Positions 42,989 to 51,690 of a stretch of DNA of 64,000 bases are shown piece after piece (the first letter of the stretch is position 1; each line of letters starts with the position of its first letter). Position numbers and translations under genes: made by a program. Source of the stretch: Bacillota bacterium (GTDB lineage Bacteria > Bacillota > Sulfobacillia > Sulfobacillales > Sulfobacillaceae). The notes beneath the pieces are model-generated. The model was not told where the DNA came from and made no database searches. It was given only the letters and a program-made list of their open reading frames with translations. The stretch lies in the NCBI GenBank assembly GCA_026627385.1, contig JAPNUR010000001.1, positions 186,001 through 250,000 on the forward strand, given 5' to 3'.

Positions 42989-43471
42989 ATGGGCATGGAG
43001 TTTGTGGTTTGCCCGGTGGGCGAGAAAGAACACAAGGCCGCCATTGCTGAAGCAATCCTCGGGGCGTTGCCCGACTGGTTCGGAATTGAGGCCGCTACCC
43101 GAGAATATGTGCAGCAATCGCAATACTTAAACTTTTGGGCAGCCTATACGGCAGAACGTGCCGTAGGGTTCATTTCGTTACGGCACCACACCAGCTATGC
43201 ATTCGAAATTTTTTGCATGGGGGTTCTTCCTGACTTCCATCGTCATGGGATTGGACGGTCACTCCTCCTGGCTTGCGAAAACTACTGCCAGGAATCTGGC
43301 GCCGAATTTCTCACGGTTAAAACGCTCGATGCCTCAAACCCGGACGCATCATACGCGAAGACGAGACAGTTTTACAAGGCCATGGGATTCCGGCCCTTGG
43401 AGGTGTTCCCTACGCTGTGGGGGCCCGCAAATCCCTGCCTATACATGATCAAAAGTCTTTCACACGCCTAA
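42989..43471 (+). CDS. GNAT-family N-acetyltransferase
   Basis: This 160-residue cytoplasmic GNAT enzyme has the acetyl-CoA-binding core: FCMGVLPDFHRHGIGRSLLL contains motif A (HRHGIGRSL, the pyrophosphate loop), and the FLTVKTLDASNPD and FYKAMGFRPLEV segments give motif B. Substrate is unknown; members without other context often modify small molecules, antibiotics or protein N-termini. No strong ribosome binding site precedes the ATG (GGGTGAAC at about 17 bases). The convergent glucoamylase gene ends 82 bases downstream. Confidence 0.82.
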   Translation: MGMEFVVCPVGEKEHKAAIAEAILGALPDWFGIEAATREYVQQSQYLNFWAAYTAERAVGFISLRHHTSYAFEIFCMGVLPDFHRHGIGRSLLLACENYCQESGAEFLTVKTLDASNPDASYAKTRQFYKAMGFRPLEVFPTLWGPANPCLYMIKSLSHA

Positions 43472-43552
43472 GAGAACTGCGGGTCGGATACCCCCGTGAG
43501 GCCTCTCGATTCCCTCAATTACACGGCCTCCGCCACCAACGCCCCTCGGTGT

Positions 43553-45565
43553 TTACCAACCGATAGGCTCAATGCCCCAACCTTCGTCGCGTATTTGATG
43601 TTGCTCAAACTTGAGCGCGGTCTTCCGGTAACGCACAAGGCTTAAGACAAAAGCCGCATGACTCCATGTTAATGGACTCACCGAGACAGGTGCACCGGTC
43701 TCGGGATTCAGTTGTTCAGCCATTACCCCGCTAGTGCGCGCATGCGATTGTACCCACTCCAATAGTTGGCGGGCGGAGCTGAGTTGTTCGGGGGAGTGAG
43801 CCGTCATCATGACGTAGTCCGCATACCACAACGTGCATAAAAACCAGGGATTGCCGGGTAGGTCATCGTGGGCTGGCGCACGTTGATAGCCGTCACCTTC
43901 ATACCGGGCCATCCCGCCAACGGTTGTGGGAACCCATAGTCGCTCGTGAATCCATGCGGCCGTGCGCTGCATGCGCAGATCATCCGGTGCAACAAGCCCC
44001 AACTGCGGAATCAAGAGTAAACTGGCATCGGCTGTAGGATCTGGATCGAACACATCCGGCTGGTATCGATCGGGAACCAAGCGGCGCCAAAATCGTCCGC
44101 CGACCGGATCCAGAAAATATCGGTCAAACGCCTCTCGTACCTCGTCAGCCGCCCGTTGAAATGCAGCGGCCCGTTCCCCGGCACCAAAAGCCCGAGCAAA
44201 CCGCGAAGCGGCTATTAAACCGGCAAATACCGCGGCCACCGTATACGCGTGAATCCCACGCCGCTCCTCCCATAAATCCCACGATGGCCATGGCAGTCCG
44301 GTGCCAGGATGGCGGAAATCGTGCAAAAACTGCCCAGCCTCAAGGATGAGACGGTTGAACCACGGCTCGACCACTTCCACGTCACGCCACTCGACAAAGT
44401 GCTGCCATAATGCCCACAGCACGATACCCGTTTCGTCTTCTTGGATAGGGAGTTCGGGCTGGGCATCCATCCACCACGGATGCCATGAAGAAGCCAGCGA
44501 GCGATCAGGGTTATATTTGTGTAAGAAGTAACCGCCCGGATCTAAGACATCCGCGGCAAAAGCAAAAAAGCGAGTAGATAGCGCGGGATATCCTGCCGCA
44601 TCTAAGGCGCGTGCCACCCATGCGCCATCACGCGGCCAGACGTAGGAATAAGTATCGCGGCTATGGTGCATAATATCGGAATCGTTGGCCGCCACAATAC
44701 CGCCCCGATTGTCAATGTTGGTCCGGATGATCAGCAACGAACGGTCGTAAAAGCGTTCGAAGGGTTCTGCTGATCCGACGACAAGGCGCGGTTTCTTTAG
44801 CCACAACTGCCATACGGCGCGAGTGCGGTCCATTAGCATCGATGGTGACTCAAACGACACAAAGGCGTTCAATTGCCGCACCTCTTCCAGTGTCTGGCCC
44901 GCACACACCCAGGCCCATATCACGCCGGTTTGCGCCCGATCGAGGCCGATCGATAAGGCGTAAGTCGAGTCTACGGATCCTTGATGGATGGCGTTCTGCT
45001 CTAAATGCCCATCTTCAGCGTCCCGCCAGGTGCCCTCCATGCCGCCAATTTCCTTACGGCCAATGGCCCACTCCGTCACCCCAATCTTGTCGCCCACTTG
45101 ACCCGACATTAAAAAATAGCGGTGTCCCTTGTAATGAATCAACGCGTGACTCATGGGATCGTAAAACACCGTATCGCCCACGTCCACGCCGTAGAGATGA
45201 AAATCATGATGCAAGAATACCCGCAAGGATTCGGGTTGCGAACTTTCGTTATGCCACTCAAATCGTCGCAACAAAATATTGTCGTGCACATCCACGAGGT
45301 CTGTGACCTTGACCGTGAGGCCCCAGCCGGCATGGGTGAGCGTCACCGCGGTCGCCAAAGTTTGATCTTCATACAGCAACTGTCGGCTCCAGCAGTCTTC
45401 ATCGACCCAGCTAAACTCACCCCGCCACATCATCCCAAGGCGGAAGGCGTGCCCGGCTGTGTGATTTTCTTGACCCACTAACGGATAATACCAGTCGCAA
45501 ATTTGGTAGGTCTCGTTAAACGCGACCAACATATTGCCATTGCCAATGGGAATATCCCGGGCCAC
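43553..45565 (-). CDS. GH15-family glucoamylase/trehalase-like protein
   Basis: This 670-residue protein has a GH15 layout: an N-terminal beta-sandwich (residues about 1-240) and an (alpha/alpha)6 barrel beginning with RTNIDNRGGIVAANDSDI, which carries SYVWPRDGAW. The probable acid E434 or E435 lies in WDLWEERRG and the base E617 in MAEQLNPETG. The family includes cytoplasmic glucoamylases and trehalases (TreH-like), which hydrolyse alpha-glucosidic bonds. It is distinct from the other GH15 at 40206. Its start immediately follows the GH57 stop, so it is the last gene of the four-gene glucan operon. Confidence 0.85.
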   Translation of the reverse strand: MARDIPIGNGNMLVAFNETYQICDWYYPLVGQENHTAGHAFRLGMMWRGEFSWVDEDCWSRQLLYEDQTLATAVTLTHAGWGLTVKVTDLVDVHDNILLRRFEWHNESSQPESLRVFLHHDFHLYGVDVGDTVFYDPMSHALIHYKGHRYFLMSGQVGDKIGVTEWAIGRKEIGGMEGTWRDAEDGHLEQNAIHQGSVDSTYALSIGLDRAQTGVIWAWVCAGQTLEEVRQLNAFVSFESPSMLMDRTRAVWQLWLKKPRLVVGSAEPFERFYDRSLLIIRTNIDNRGGIVAANDSDIMHHSRDTYSYVWPRDGAWVARALDAAGYPALSTRFFAFAADVLDPGGYFLHKYNPDRSLASSWHPWWMDAQPELPIQEDETGIVLWALWQHFVEWRDVEVVEPWFNRLILEAGQFLHDFRHPGTGLPWPSWDLWEERRGIHAYTVAAVFAGLIAASRFARAFGAGERAAAFQRAADEVREAFDRYFLDPVGGRFWRRLVPDRYQPDVFDPDPTADASLLLIPQLGLVAPDDLRMQRTAAWIHERLWVPTTVGGMARYEGDGYQRAPAHDDLPGNPWFLCTLWYADYVMMTAHSPEQLSSARQLLEWVQSHARTSGVMAEQLNPETGAPVSVSPLTWSHAAFVLSLVRYRKTALKFEQHQIRDEGWGIEPIGW

Positions 45566-46765
45566 TTATAAGTCCTCCGCCATAACCCGTTGGGCGTCAA
45601 GAGCCTGGTTAAACCGTGCGAACACGTCGGCCAGGCCGGCAATAATGGCCGCACGGCCCATCTGCCACCATTCGCCGGGCGTAAAATACATGGAGACATC
45701 GGCCTCAGGACCCCAGGCCGAATCCCAGTGCAACATGTGAAGGTGATCGGACTGCATCAGTCTCAGAGCCAGATCAACCCAAGATGCCCGCCGCGTAAGC
45801 TGGGCTTTCGCCAGCGCCGCCTGCATGCGTAAAAATAAATCCCATTGGCGGGCATTGCCGAGAAAGAAGCTAATGTCTCCATGGCCAGCCCATGTCAGGG
45901 GCCTGAGGGGGGGTATCAATTGCTCGGTCACGGGCGCATTCAACAGGTCTTGAAACCGTATCGGTTGCACTCCGCGTTTAGCCATTTCTTGGGGTAGATG
46001 GGCAAAAAATTCAAAGATCCCGGTCTCGTCCCGGTGGTGCTCGCCAAAGGTCTCGAAATCCCATCCCACCATAATCGCGTCGCCCGGCGCTTGCCGGATC
46101 CAATCGGCGTAAGTCGGTGCCATCAAGGGATAGCCATCCCACCCGCGGTTGCTAAATCGATAGCCAACGTCGTCAGAAAGCCGCCAATGACGCGCGATTA
46201 ACGAAAGCGGACCCGGTCCCGCGTAGAGGTCGTGCGGGCTATCTGAACCCACCACGCCGGGTCGGCCGTCGATGAGCATGGCGCGAAACCCCTCGGCGGC
46301 TAAGGCCCAGTAAATGGCGTCTGAATAAAACATTTCGGTCGTGTCGGTGACGAATACTGTCTTTCCCACCTCCCGCTGCCATGCAGTGCGCATCCACCGC
46401 ATGCGACGGCGAAAGAGCAAGATATCGATTAGCGGCAACACGCTGTGGTAGGGTTCGACACCGACCACTTCGACGCCCGGGTGCTCAAGGACCTCTCGCA
46501 GCAGTGAAAGCAACTCGGGGGTATATCTTTTCACTTGCTCCCAAAACGTCCACGACAATCCCAGATTCACTTGAAATCCACGAGACAACAGATCCCGCAG
46601 CAATGTCAGCATCGGGCCATAAGAACGCTCCGCCACCCCATGGAAATATTTCGCGTTCAACTCGTCATCAAATAAGCGCGCGGCAAGTGAGGTTGCACCG
46701 TTATCCTGTAGCCGAAATCGCAGCGGCTGATGCATCAGCAAGTAAAAGGCCACGCTCTTAGCCAT
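45566..46765 (-). CDS. GH57-family alpha-glucan-active enzyme
   Basis: The 399-residue protein matches the GH57 catalytic (beta/alpha)7 barrel: HQPLRF (residues 12-17, first motif), TTEMFYSD (142-149, fourth-strand region where the nucleophile Glu lies) and WDFETFGEHH (235-244, with the catalytic Asp). GH57 includes thermostable alpha-amylases, 4-alpha-glucanotransferases and branching enzymes; the subgroup is not decidable here. No signal peptide. It lies 6 bases after the GT4 gene and directly before the GH15 gene, in a cytoplasmic glucan operon. Confidence 0.85.
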   Translation of the reverse strand: MAKSVAFYLLMHQPLRFRLQDNGATSLAARLFDDELNAKYFHGVAERSYGPMLTLLRDLLSRGFQVNLGLSWTFWEQVKRYTPELLSLLREVLEHPGVEVVGVEPYHSVLPLIDILLFRRRMRWMRTAWQREVGKTVFVTDTTEMFYSDAIYWALAAEGFRAMLIDGRPGVVGSDSPHDLYAGPGPLSLIARHWRLSDDVGYRFSNRGWDGYPLMAPTYADWIRQAPGDAIMVGWDFETFGEHHRDETGIFEFFAHLPQEMAKRGVQPIRFQDLLNAPVTEQLIPPLRPLTWAGHGDISFFLGNARQWDLFLRMQAALAKAQLTRRASWVDLALRLMQSDHLHMLHWDSAWGPEADVSMYFTPGEWWQMGRAAIIAGLADVFARFNQALDAQRVMAEDL

Positions 46766-46771
46766 GGTGCC

Positions 46772-48073
46772 CTACCCCCCGCCCACTCTGTTCTGACGCT
46801 CGAACGCGAGCGTAGCTTGCCCGATCAGTTCATCCACCACGCGGTCCCAGATGTATCCTTTGGCCGTGGCGACGGCGGCCTTGACCATCTGGACGCGGAG
46901 CTGAGGACGATGCTCCATGAAACGAACCAGTTCCACGAGGCGCCAGGGATCATCATTATCCACCACCAGCCCATTGACAAACGCGCGGGAATAGTCCTCT
47001 CCCGTCCCTCCAGTAATAGCTAGGCCGCGCGATGCCATGACCTCGAGACCCACCAGACCGAACGGCTCAAAGCCGCTATTCACCAGTACCGCATCCGCAC
47101 TCCGGTACAAAGCCGCTAGAAAATTGCTAGGTAAAAACGCACGCAAGTGAATCAGATCGGCCGCGGGGCGCGCGGCTTCCAACGCCGCCAACATCTCCTC
47201 GCGGCTCGGTGTTCCTTCCACGACCACATCTTGCACGCTAAGACCTAGTTCACGGGCGCGTTCAAAGACCATCGCACCGTGTGGTTCGAGCCCACCCCGT
47301 AAGACCAAAGTCGGCCGTACTCCCTGAGATTTCAGGCGGGCAACCGCTTCTACCGCCATAATCCACCGCTTATCCGGATCAAATCGCCCCACTTTGACAA
47401 GCAACGGTCGGGAAAACAAGCGCTGAATGCGATGCACGAGAGACTGGGGTATCTCACCAAACCATGACTCATCAATGCCGTTGGGAATGACGACGGGGTC
47501 GATCCCGTATTGTTGCAGCAGGTGTCTCATAAAGCGGCTCACGGTGGTCAGCGTAGCAACAAAGCCGAGGCGTGGGAAATCAATACGGTGTAAACCCATG
47601 CGGTGATTGGCGTTCCACAAGATCACAGCCTCGGAGCGCACCCCCGCCGCATACAACAGATCGGATAACGCCATGGCGACAGGGGCTGTCTGCCACTCTT
47701 CGGTTAAACACACAAAGCGCCGGCCATTGTGAACCCCTGGCAACACAATCTGATCTCTCACGAACGGGGGCAGAGACTGCTCAAGATCTACCATTTTGTC
47801 CCACTCTGCCGCGTACACTCCCTCGGGGTGATACTGGCTAATCCATTGCCCCCACCGGTATAACGTTAAGGTACCACGGGTCTCGACCCCAGGCCTCGCC
47901 GGATCCCCCACAAAAAAGAAATGCACACGAAATCCACGCGCTGCTAACGCTTTGGTCAATCCCGCCATGCGCACTCCCAATCCGCCCGCCTGAGCGTAAG
48001 GATCGGGACCTTCAAATGCGACAGCAACAAACTCAGTATTCGCCGGGTTTAACTCAATTATCGGATACGCGAT
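46772..48073 (-). CDS. GT4-family glycosyltransferase, possibly with ATC start
   Basis: This GT-B fold glycosyltransferase has the acceptor-binding GPDPYAQAGGLGVRMAGLTK segment near its start, PNGIDESWFG, a LLVKVGRFDPDKRW motif after the hinge and the donor-binding FEPFGLVGLEVMASRGLAITG loop, as in glycogen or trehalose-related synthases of family 4. The only strong ribosome binding site (AGGAGGGG) lies 7 bases before an ATC at 48073. No ATG, GTG or TTG follows until well inside the protein. The earlier GTG at 48133 lacks such a site and sits 2 bases after the stop of the preceding gene. Either start is possible; ATC initiation is rare in bacteria. Confidence 0.75.
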   Translation of the reverse strand: MAYPIIELNPANTEFVAVAFEGPDPYAQAGGLGVRMAGLTKALAARGFRVHFFFVGDPARPGVETRGTLTLYRWGQWISQYHPEGVYAAEWDKMVDLEQSLPPFVRDQIVLPGVHNGRRFVCLTEEWQTAPVAMALSDLLYAAGVRSEAVILWNANHRMGLHRIDFPRLGFVATLTTVSRFMRHLLQQYGIDPVVIPNGIDESWFGEIPQSLVHRIQRLFSRPLLVKVGRFDPDKRWIMAVEAVARLKSQGVRPTLVLRGGLEPHGAMVFERARELGLSVQDVVVEGTPSREEMLAALEAARPAADLIHLRAFLPSNFLAALYRSADAVLVNSGFEPFGLVGLEVMASRGLAITGGTGEDYSRAFVNGLVVDNDDPWRLVELVRFMEHRPQLRVQMVKAAVATAKGYIWDRVVDELIGQATLAFERQNRVGGG

Positions 48074-48135
48074 GCTTAATCCCCTCCTACACGCAGGCGA
48101 TCGACCAACTGCTGTCGCGTGTCGCGCCTCCACTG

Positions 48136-49248
48136 CTAGAGCGTCACATCAACCAACTTCTGGACATAGTCTACGGTGTTGGGCGATACATGGGAAGCAG
48201 GAGCAAAATGGCGCCCGGCCGCCACGCGCGTGCCCCAGCCAATGCGCGAATTGGCGCCGATGGCCGCATGATGCTCAACGCGACAACGGCCGCCAATAAC
48301 GACCCGTTCGGCGATGGTCGCGCCACTTACTCGGCTTCCCGCGCCTAAGAAGACCGACTGCCCAACCACAGCCCGCTCCACCTTTGACCATGGGCCCACA
48401 TAACTTCCTGTCCCAATCACGGCATAGGGGCCTACGGTGGCCTGAGCATCAATTGTCACCCCATCCCCTAGCCACACGGGCTCAATCACGCGTGCGGTGC
48501 GGTCCACGATCGCCGCACCGGGGGTGGGTTCTGGGATCGCCACCGCAACCAACCCATCGAGTGCGTCGAAATGAGAGCGCCGATATTGTGCTAATGTTCC
48601 CAGATCTGACCAATAGCCCGGTGCTTTAAGCGCCGCGACGTGTCCGCGTTCTGTCCACAAAGGGAAAAGGTCATAAGCAAAATCTAACGGGCGTCGGTCA
48701 GGCCACTCAATAGCCGGTTGCTTCAGAAAATAAATGCCGGTGTTTACCCATTGCCCTTGTTCAACCGCTGACGGCTTTTCTTGAAATCCAGTTGCCCGCC
48801 CGCTGCCATCGATGGTGACCACCCCAAACCCTCGCGGGTCGGCCACCTGTTTTACGATCATGCCGACAGGTTCCGGACGACTCAGAAACTCTTGGTAGAC
48901 AGCCGCTAAATCGTAATCCGCCAATGCGTCTCCGGGCACCACGACAACTGGATGACTGCCGATCCCGTGCTCAAGAGCTAGGGCCACGGCGCCTGCTGTA
49001 CCGAGCGGATGAGGTTCCTTGACGTAGCTCAGCGGGACACCTGCCAATTGGTAACCCAGCGTGGACACAATTCTATCGCCCAGATGTCCTAGCGAGATGG
49101 TTATCTCATCAAAACCGCACGAGGCCAACCAACGAATTTGGTACTCAATAAGCGGTCGGTCAAAGAATGGGACCAGTGGTTTTGGTAAGTCTCGAGTTAA
49201 AGGGTCGAGCCGCGTTCCTCGGCCCCCAGCTAAAATAATGGCGCGCAT
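48136..49248 (-). CDS. Sugar-1-phosphate nucleotidyltransferase, second copy
   Basis: The 370-residue protein starts MRAIILAGGRGTRLDPLTRD, followed by LPKPLVPFFDRP, VVVVPGDALADYDL and a left-handed beta-helix (VGPYAVIGTGSYVG, VGQSVFLGAGSRVSGATIAE). It is a paralogue of the gene at 38802-39896 and shares its layout. The ATG at 49248 has AAGGAAGG 10 bases upstream. It is the first gene of the operon with GT4, GH57 and GH15, so a role in supplying a nucleotide sugar (perhaps glucose based) for the glycosyltransferase is likely; the activated sugar is inferred. Confidence 0.85.
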   Translation of the reverse strand: MRAIILAGGRGTRLDPLTRDLPKPLVPFFDRPLIEYQIRWLASCGFDEITISLGHLGDRIVSTLGYQLAGVPLSYVKEPHPLGTAGAVALALEHGIGSHPVVVVPGDALADYDLAAVYQEFLSRPEPVGMIVKQVADPRGFGVVTIDGSGRATGFQEKPSAVEQGQWVNTGIYFLKQPAIEWPDRRPLDFAYDLFPLWTERGHVAALKAPGYWSDLGTLAQYRRSHFDALDGLVAVAIPEPTPGAAIVDRTARVIEPVWLGDGVTIDAQATVGPYAVIGTGSYVGPWSKVERAVVGQSVFLGAGSRVSGATIAERVVIGGRCRVEHHAAIGANSRIGWGTRVAAGRHFAPASHVSPNTVDYVQKLVDVTL

Positions 49249-49780
49249 GGGATCTATCCTTCCTTCATCAAAGCCCAACAGAAAACCCCATCTCGGCGCC
49301 TTTACACTCAGTAGATGTTCTTCATACGCTGGCGGTTATCTGGATGGAATTCCCGTTCATCGATCCTCACTAAAGAGTCGTGCGTGGTGTGGTGTATGAG
49401 CTACTGTAAGTTCAGTGTAATCGAGAATGAGAAATCTGACAACAACTGGGACCAGCCATATGAAAATGTTAATTGCGTTATGCTTTAGATTTATTCGCTC
49501 TATTGTGTCTCGTCACTATAGTTTCACTAGAACGCCTGATTGACGGGGCGTCGTATCCGAGGCTAAGTCAATAGTTCAACGGGCCGAAAGCAGACGACCA
49601 GGAGCCGAGGATCAAGTTCAGAACGCTGTGTCAATTGCCCTCTCTGATAAGCATCACGGCAAAAGGCACCGCGTTATTGCGAGCGTGTATCGCAGAGAAA
49701 CTTTTTGATATAGTGTAGCTGTTATCGGGTTTCGTCACCATGGTAGTATGATTACTTCTGAGTTTGTTGAGGAGCTTCTG
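49249..49780. other. Intergenic region upstream of the glucan operon
   Basis: This 530-base stretch holds the promoter of the operon but no gene. No convincing -35/-10 pair was found. Its average composition is more AT-rich than the coding DNA, and nothing else stands out. Confidence 0.3.
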
Positions 49781-49903
49781 ATGACCGACGAGCCGAGACG
49801 CTTAGACCTCCCAAGCGCTGCCAAACTTGGATCTCATACGTATCGCGCAGGCGGCCCCAGCCTTGTTAATCTGATTTTCCTTGGGTTGAACAATTTATGC
49901 TGA
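49781..49903 (+). CDS. Short frame of 40 residues with a good ribosome binding site, likely gene fragment
   Basis: ATG lies 6 bases after GAGGAG and reads MTDEPRRLDLPSAAKLGSHT, then 20 further residues to a stop. I do not recognise the sequence. It ends just before the IS21 remnant starts, so it may be the N-terminal piece of a gene cut by that element. Expression is doubtful. Confidence 0.3.
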   Translation: MTDEPRRLDLPSAAKLGSHTYRAGGPSLVNLIFLGLNNLC

Positions 49904-49935
49904 GTATCGAGCACTACGCCTTGCTTGTAGCCCCT

Positions 49936-50506
49936 AAAATTTGGATTTGGCGCTTTGCGGCTGGCACACTTTCCCGCCGTCAAACGGTTGGAAGATTTCG
50001 ATTGGACCCTTCAACCGTCGATTGATCCGGGGCAAATCCAAGCACTCGCGCCGTTGACCTTCGTGGCAGAAGCCACGAACATGCTCTTTCTCGGACCATG
50101 TGGGGTCGGGAAGTCCCACCTTGTCATCGCATTAGGCATGAAAGCCGTGGAGGCGGCCCCGCCGATCGTCTATGGCAGGATCTCGAGCAAGCGTATCATG
50201 CGCATCGGTTGGAGCGGCGCATGCGGGTCGACCTATCGCCCAATGTGCTCATCATCGGCGCATTGGGCTACTTCCCTTATCTCTCGTGGTCGCGACGTGA
50301 TTCTGTCAATTGGTGTCCGCTCGCTATGAACGCGGTCGTCTCATTCTGACCTCGAATACGGGCTTTGCAGACTGGGGCGACGTATTGGGCGATCCCGTCA
50401 TCGCCACGGACATCTTGGACCGCTTGCTGCACCATTCTCACGGAGTGAACATCCGCGGGGACTGTGACCGACTCAACGACAAGAAGCGGGCCGGATTGTG
50501 GGGGCT
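49936..50506 (+). pseudogene. istB: IS21-family helper ATPase istB, degraded
   Basis: The plus strand reads LAHFPAVKRLEDFDWTLQPS, then FVAEATNMLFLGPCGVGKSH with the Walker A loop of IstB (here with Cys in place of Pro), and LVIALGMKAVEA. After a damaged middle the reading resumes at 50312 as VSARYERGRLILTSNTGFAD and DPVIATDILDRLLHHSHGVN with RGDCDRLNDKKRAG, the IstB C-terminus. Frameshifts near 50170-50310 and the missing N-terminus show that it is not functional. No istA is left. Confidence 0.75.
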
Positions 50507-51154
50507 CCGCGGGTCACCCCCGCACCTCCGGGTGATTCATGAGTCAAATTTGGTTGGCGCGAGTGGATCAAATTCGATCGGCGTTGTCACTCATCGGGAC
50601 GCCCGCGTCATCACGTCAGGGCTTCTGCACCATGCACCTCCGCCCATTCGATATGCTCCCATGGACCCAGACCCCAATGCCACTGGGCATGGAGGCCTCC
50701 TATGTTTCCCTGGTTACCCGGCGTGGGCCGGTGCTACCATGCTCTCCTGCGCGGGGCCGGTGTCTCGCGATCGAGCCCAGTTATCCCAGATAAATCCCCA
50801 CCCCGAGGACGCGTGGCGTCGGCGTGTCAGAACGGCCACATCGGCGATGGTCGCTCACCCGATTCGCCGGGCCCACGCCGCGGCGGTCCGTCACGACCCA
50901 TCGTCTTCGGCATCGGCAGAGATCAGGTGCCACCGAGCCTCCGCCGACTGAATGGCCCGTCAGCGGATCCTAGCTCCGTCCAGGAGGCGTCCTGCCACCC
51001 CTGGGGCGGAACATGCCTCACGACGGCCCACGGGCTATCGAGATGCGATGTTTCGGGATCGTGCGCACTCTGGCGGATCCTCCTGTGCGTCATGTCCAAC
51101 GGATGGAATACTGTTCCATCCGACGTCGCGGTCGTGTGGTCGAATTCTTTTACG
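50507..51154. other. Gene-poor GC-rich DNA between IS relics
   Basis: No gene is supported. Overlapping frames on the plus strand (about 50310-50951 and 50702-51256) have no family resemblance and no ribosome binding site. They probably result from high GC content and decayed insertion DNA. Confidence 0.35.
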
Positions 51155-51315
51155 CGGCACTGTATGCAAAAGTTAGCGCGTACGCGGGATCACCGCCTTG
51201 ATGCAACCGGGACCTGTTCGAGCATGACCGTGGGGTCGGCCAGCCGACAACCCTAGGCAACCGCTGCCGATGCCGGTTGTAAAAGATTTCGAGGTACGTA
51301 AAGATCCAACAAATA
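51155..51315 (-). pseudogene. IS3-family orfB C-terminal fragment
   Basis: On the minus strand the frame near 51310 reads FTYLEIFYNRHRQRLPRVVG, which resembles the end of IS3-group integrases (usually IEIFYNRxRxHSALGY). The frame then decays. No other part of the element is visible, and it is in a different orientation from the IS3 relic at 37895-38552. Confidence 0.4.
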
Positions 51316-51690
51316 GACTACCATGCAGTCTTTCATCTAATGATTTAGATGATTTAGGACCGTTCAAAAGCCAGCTCTATTCACTCCGCAGAATAAAATA
51401 GATTCTGATGCCAAAGACGCGCCAGCCTGCCGGAGACCGCATCTGCCGACGCATCCAGAGCTTTGACCAACATCCATGTGTCGCTGATCAGAGGGGTTGT
51501 CAATCGCCTTACTCCTTGCACGTCAGTGTGATAAGGTTGCATGAAATCATGATCCTTCGCCAATCGGCACCAATGAATTACAATGGAAGAAGAACATGTT
51601 CCGTGCGATAATGTCGCGAAACTTGCCTCGGCTCATCTCAGGCTCATCTCAGGGGCGCTCTATATATCACCATCGGAAGCGAGGACCACC
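51316..51690. other. Upstream region of the MFS gene
   Basis: This 375-base region has no supported gene. The longer frame of the MFS gene opens at 51583, but the first 36 codons lack hydrophobic character and precede the ribosome binding site, so they belong to the leader. Confidence 0.3.

Noticed and set aside
38802-49248. Tandem duplication of the two nucleotidyltransferase genes as a recent repeat
   Set aside because: The proteins share motifs and layout but differ throughout, so this is old paralogy rather than a recent DNA duplication.
50310-51256. Two overlapping plus-strand frames of about 200 codons
   Set aside because: Apart from the first 65 codons (an IstB C-terminus) they have no recognisable sequence, no start signal, and lie in insertion-sequence debris.
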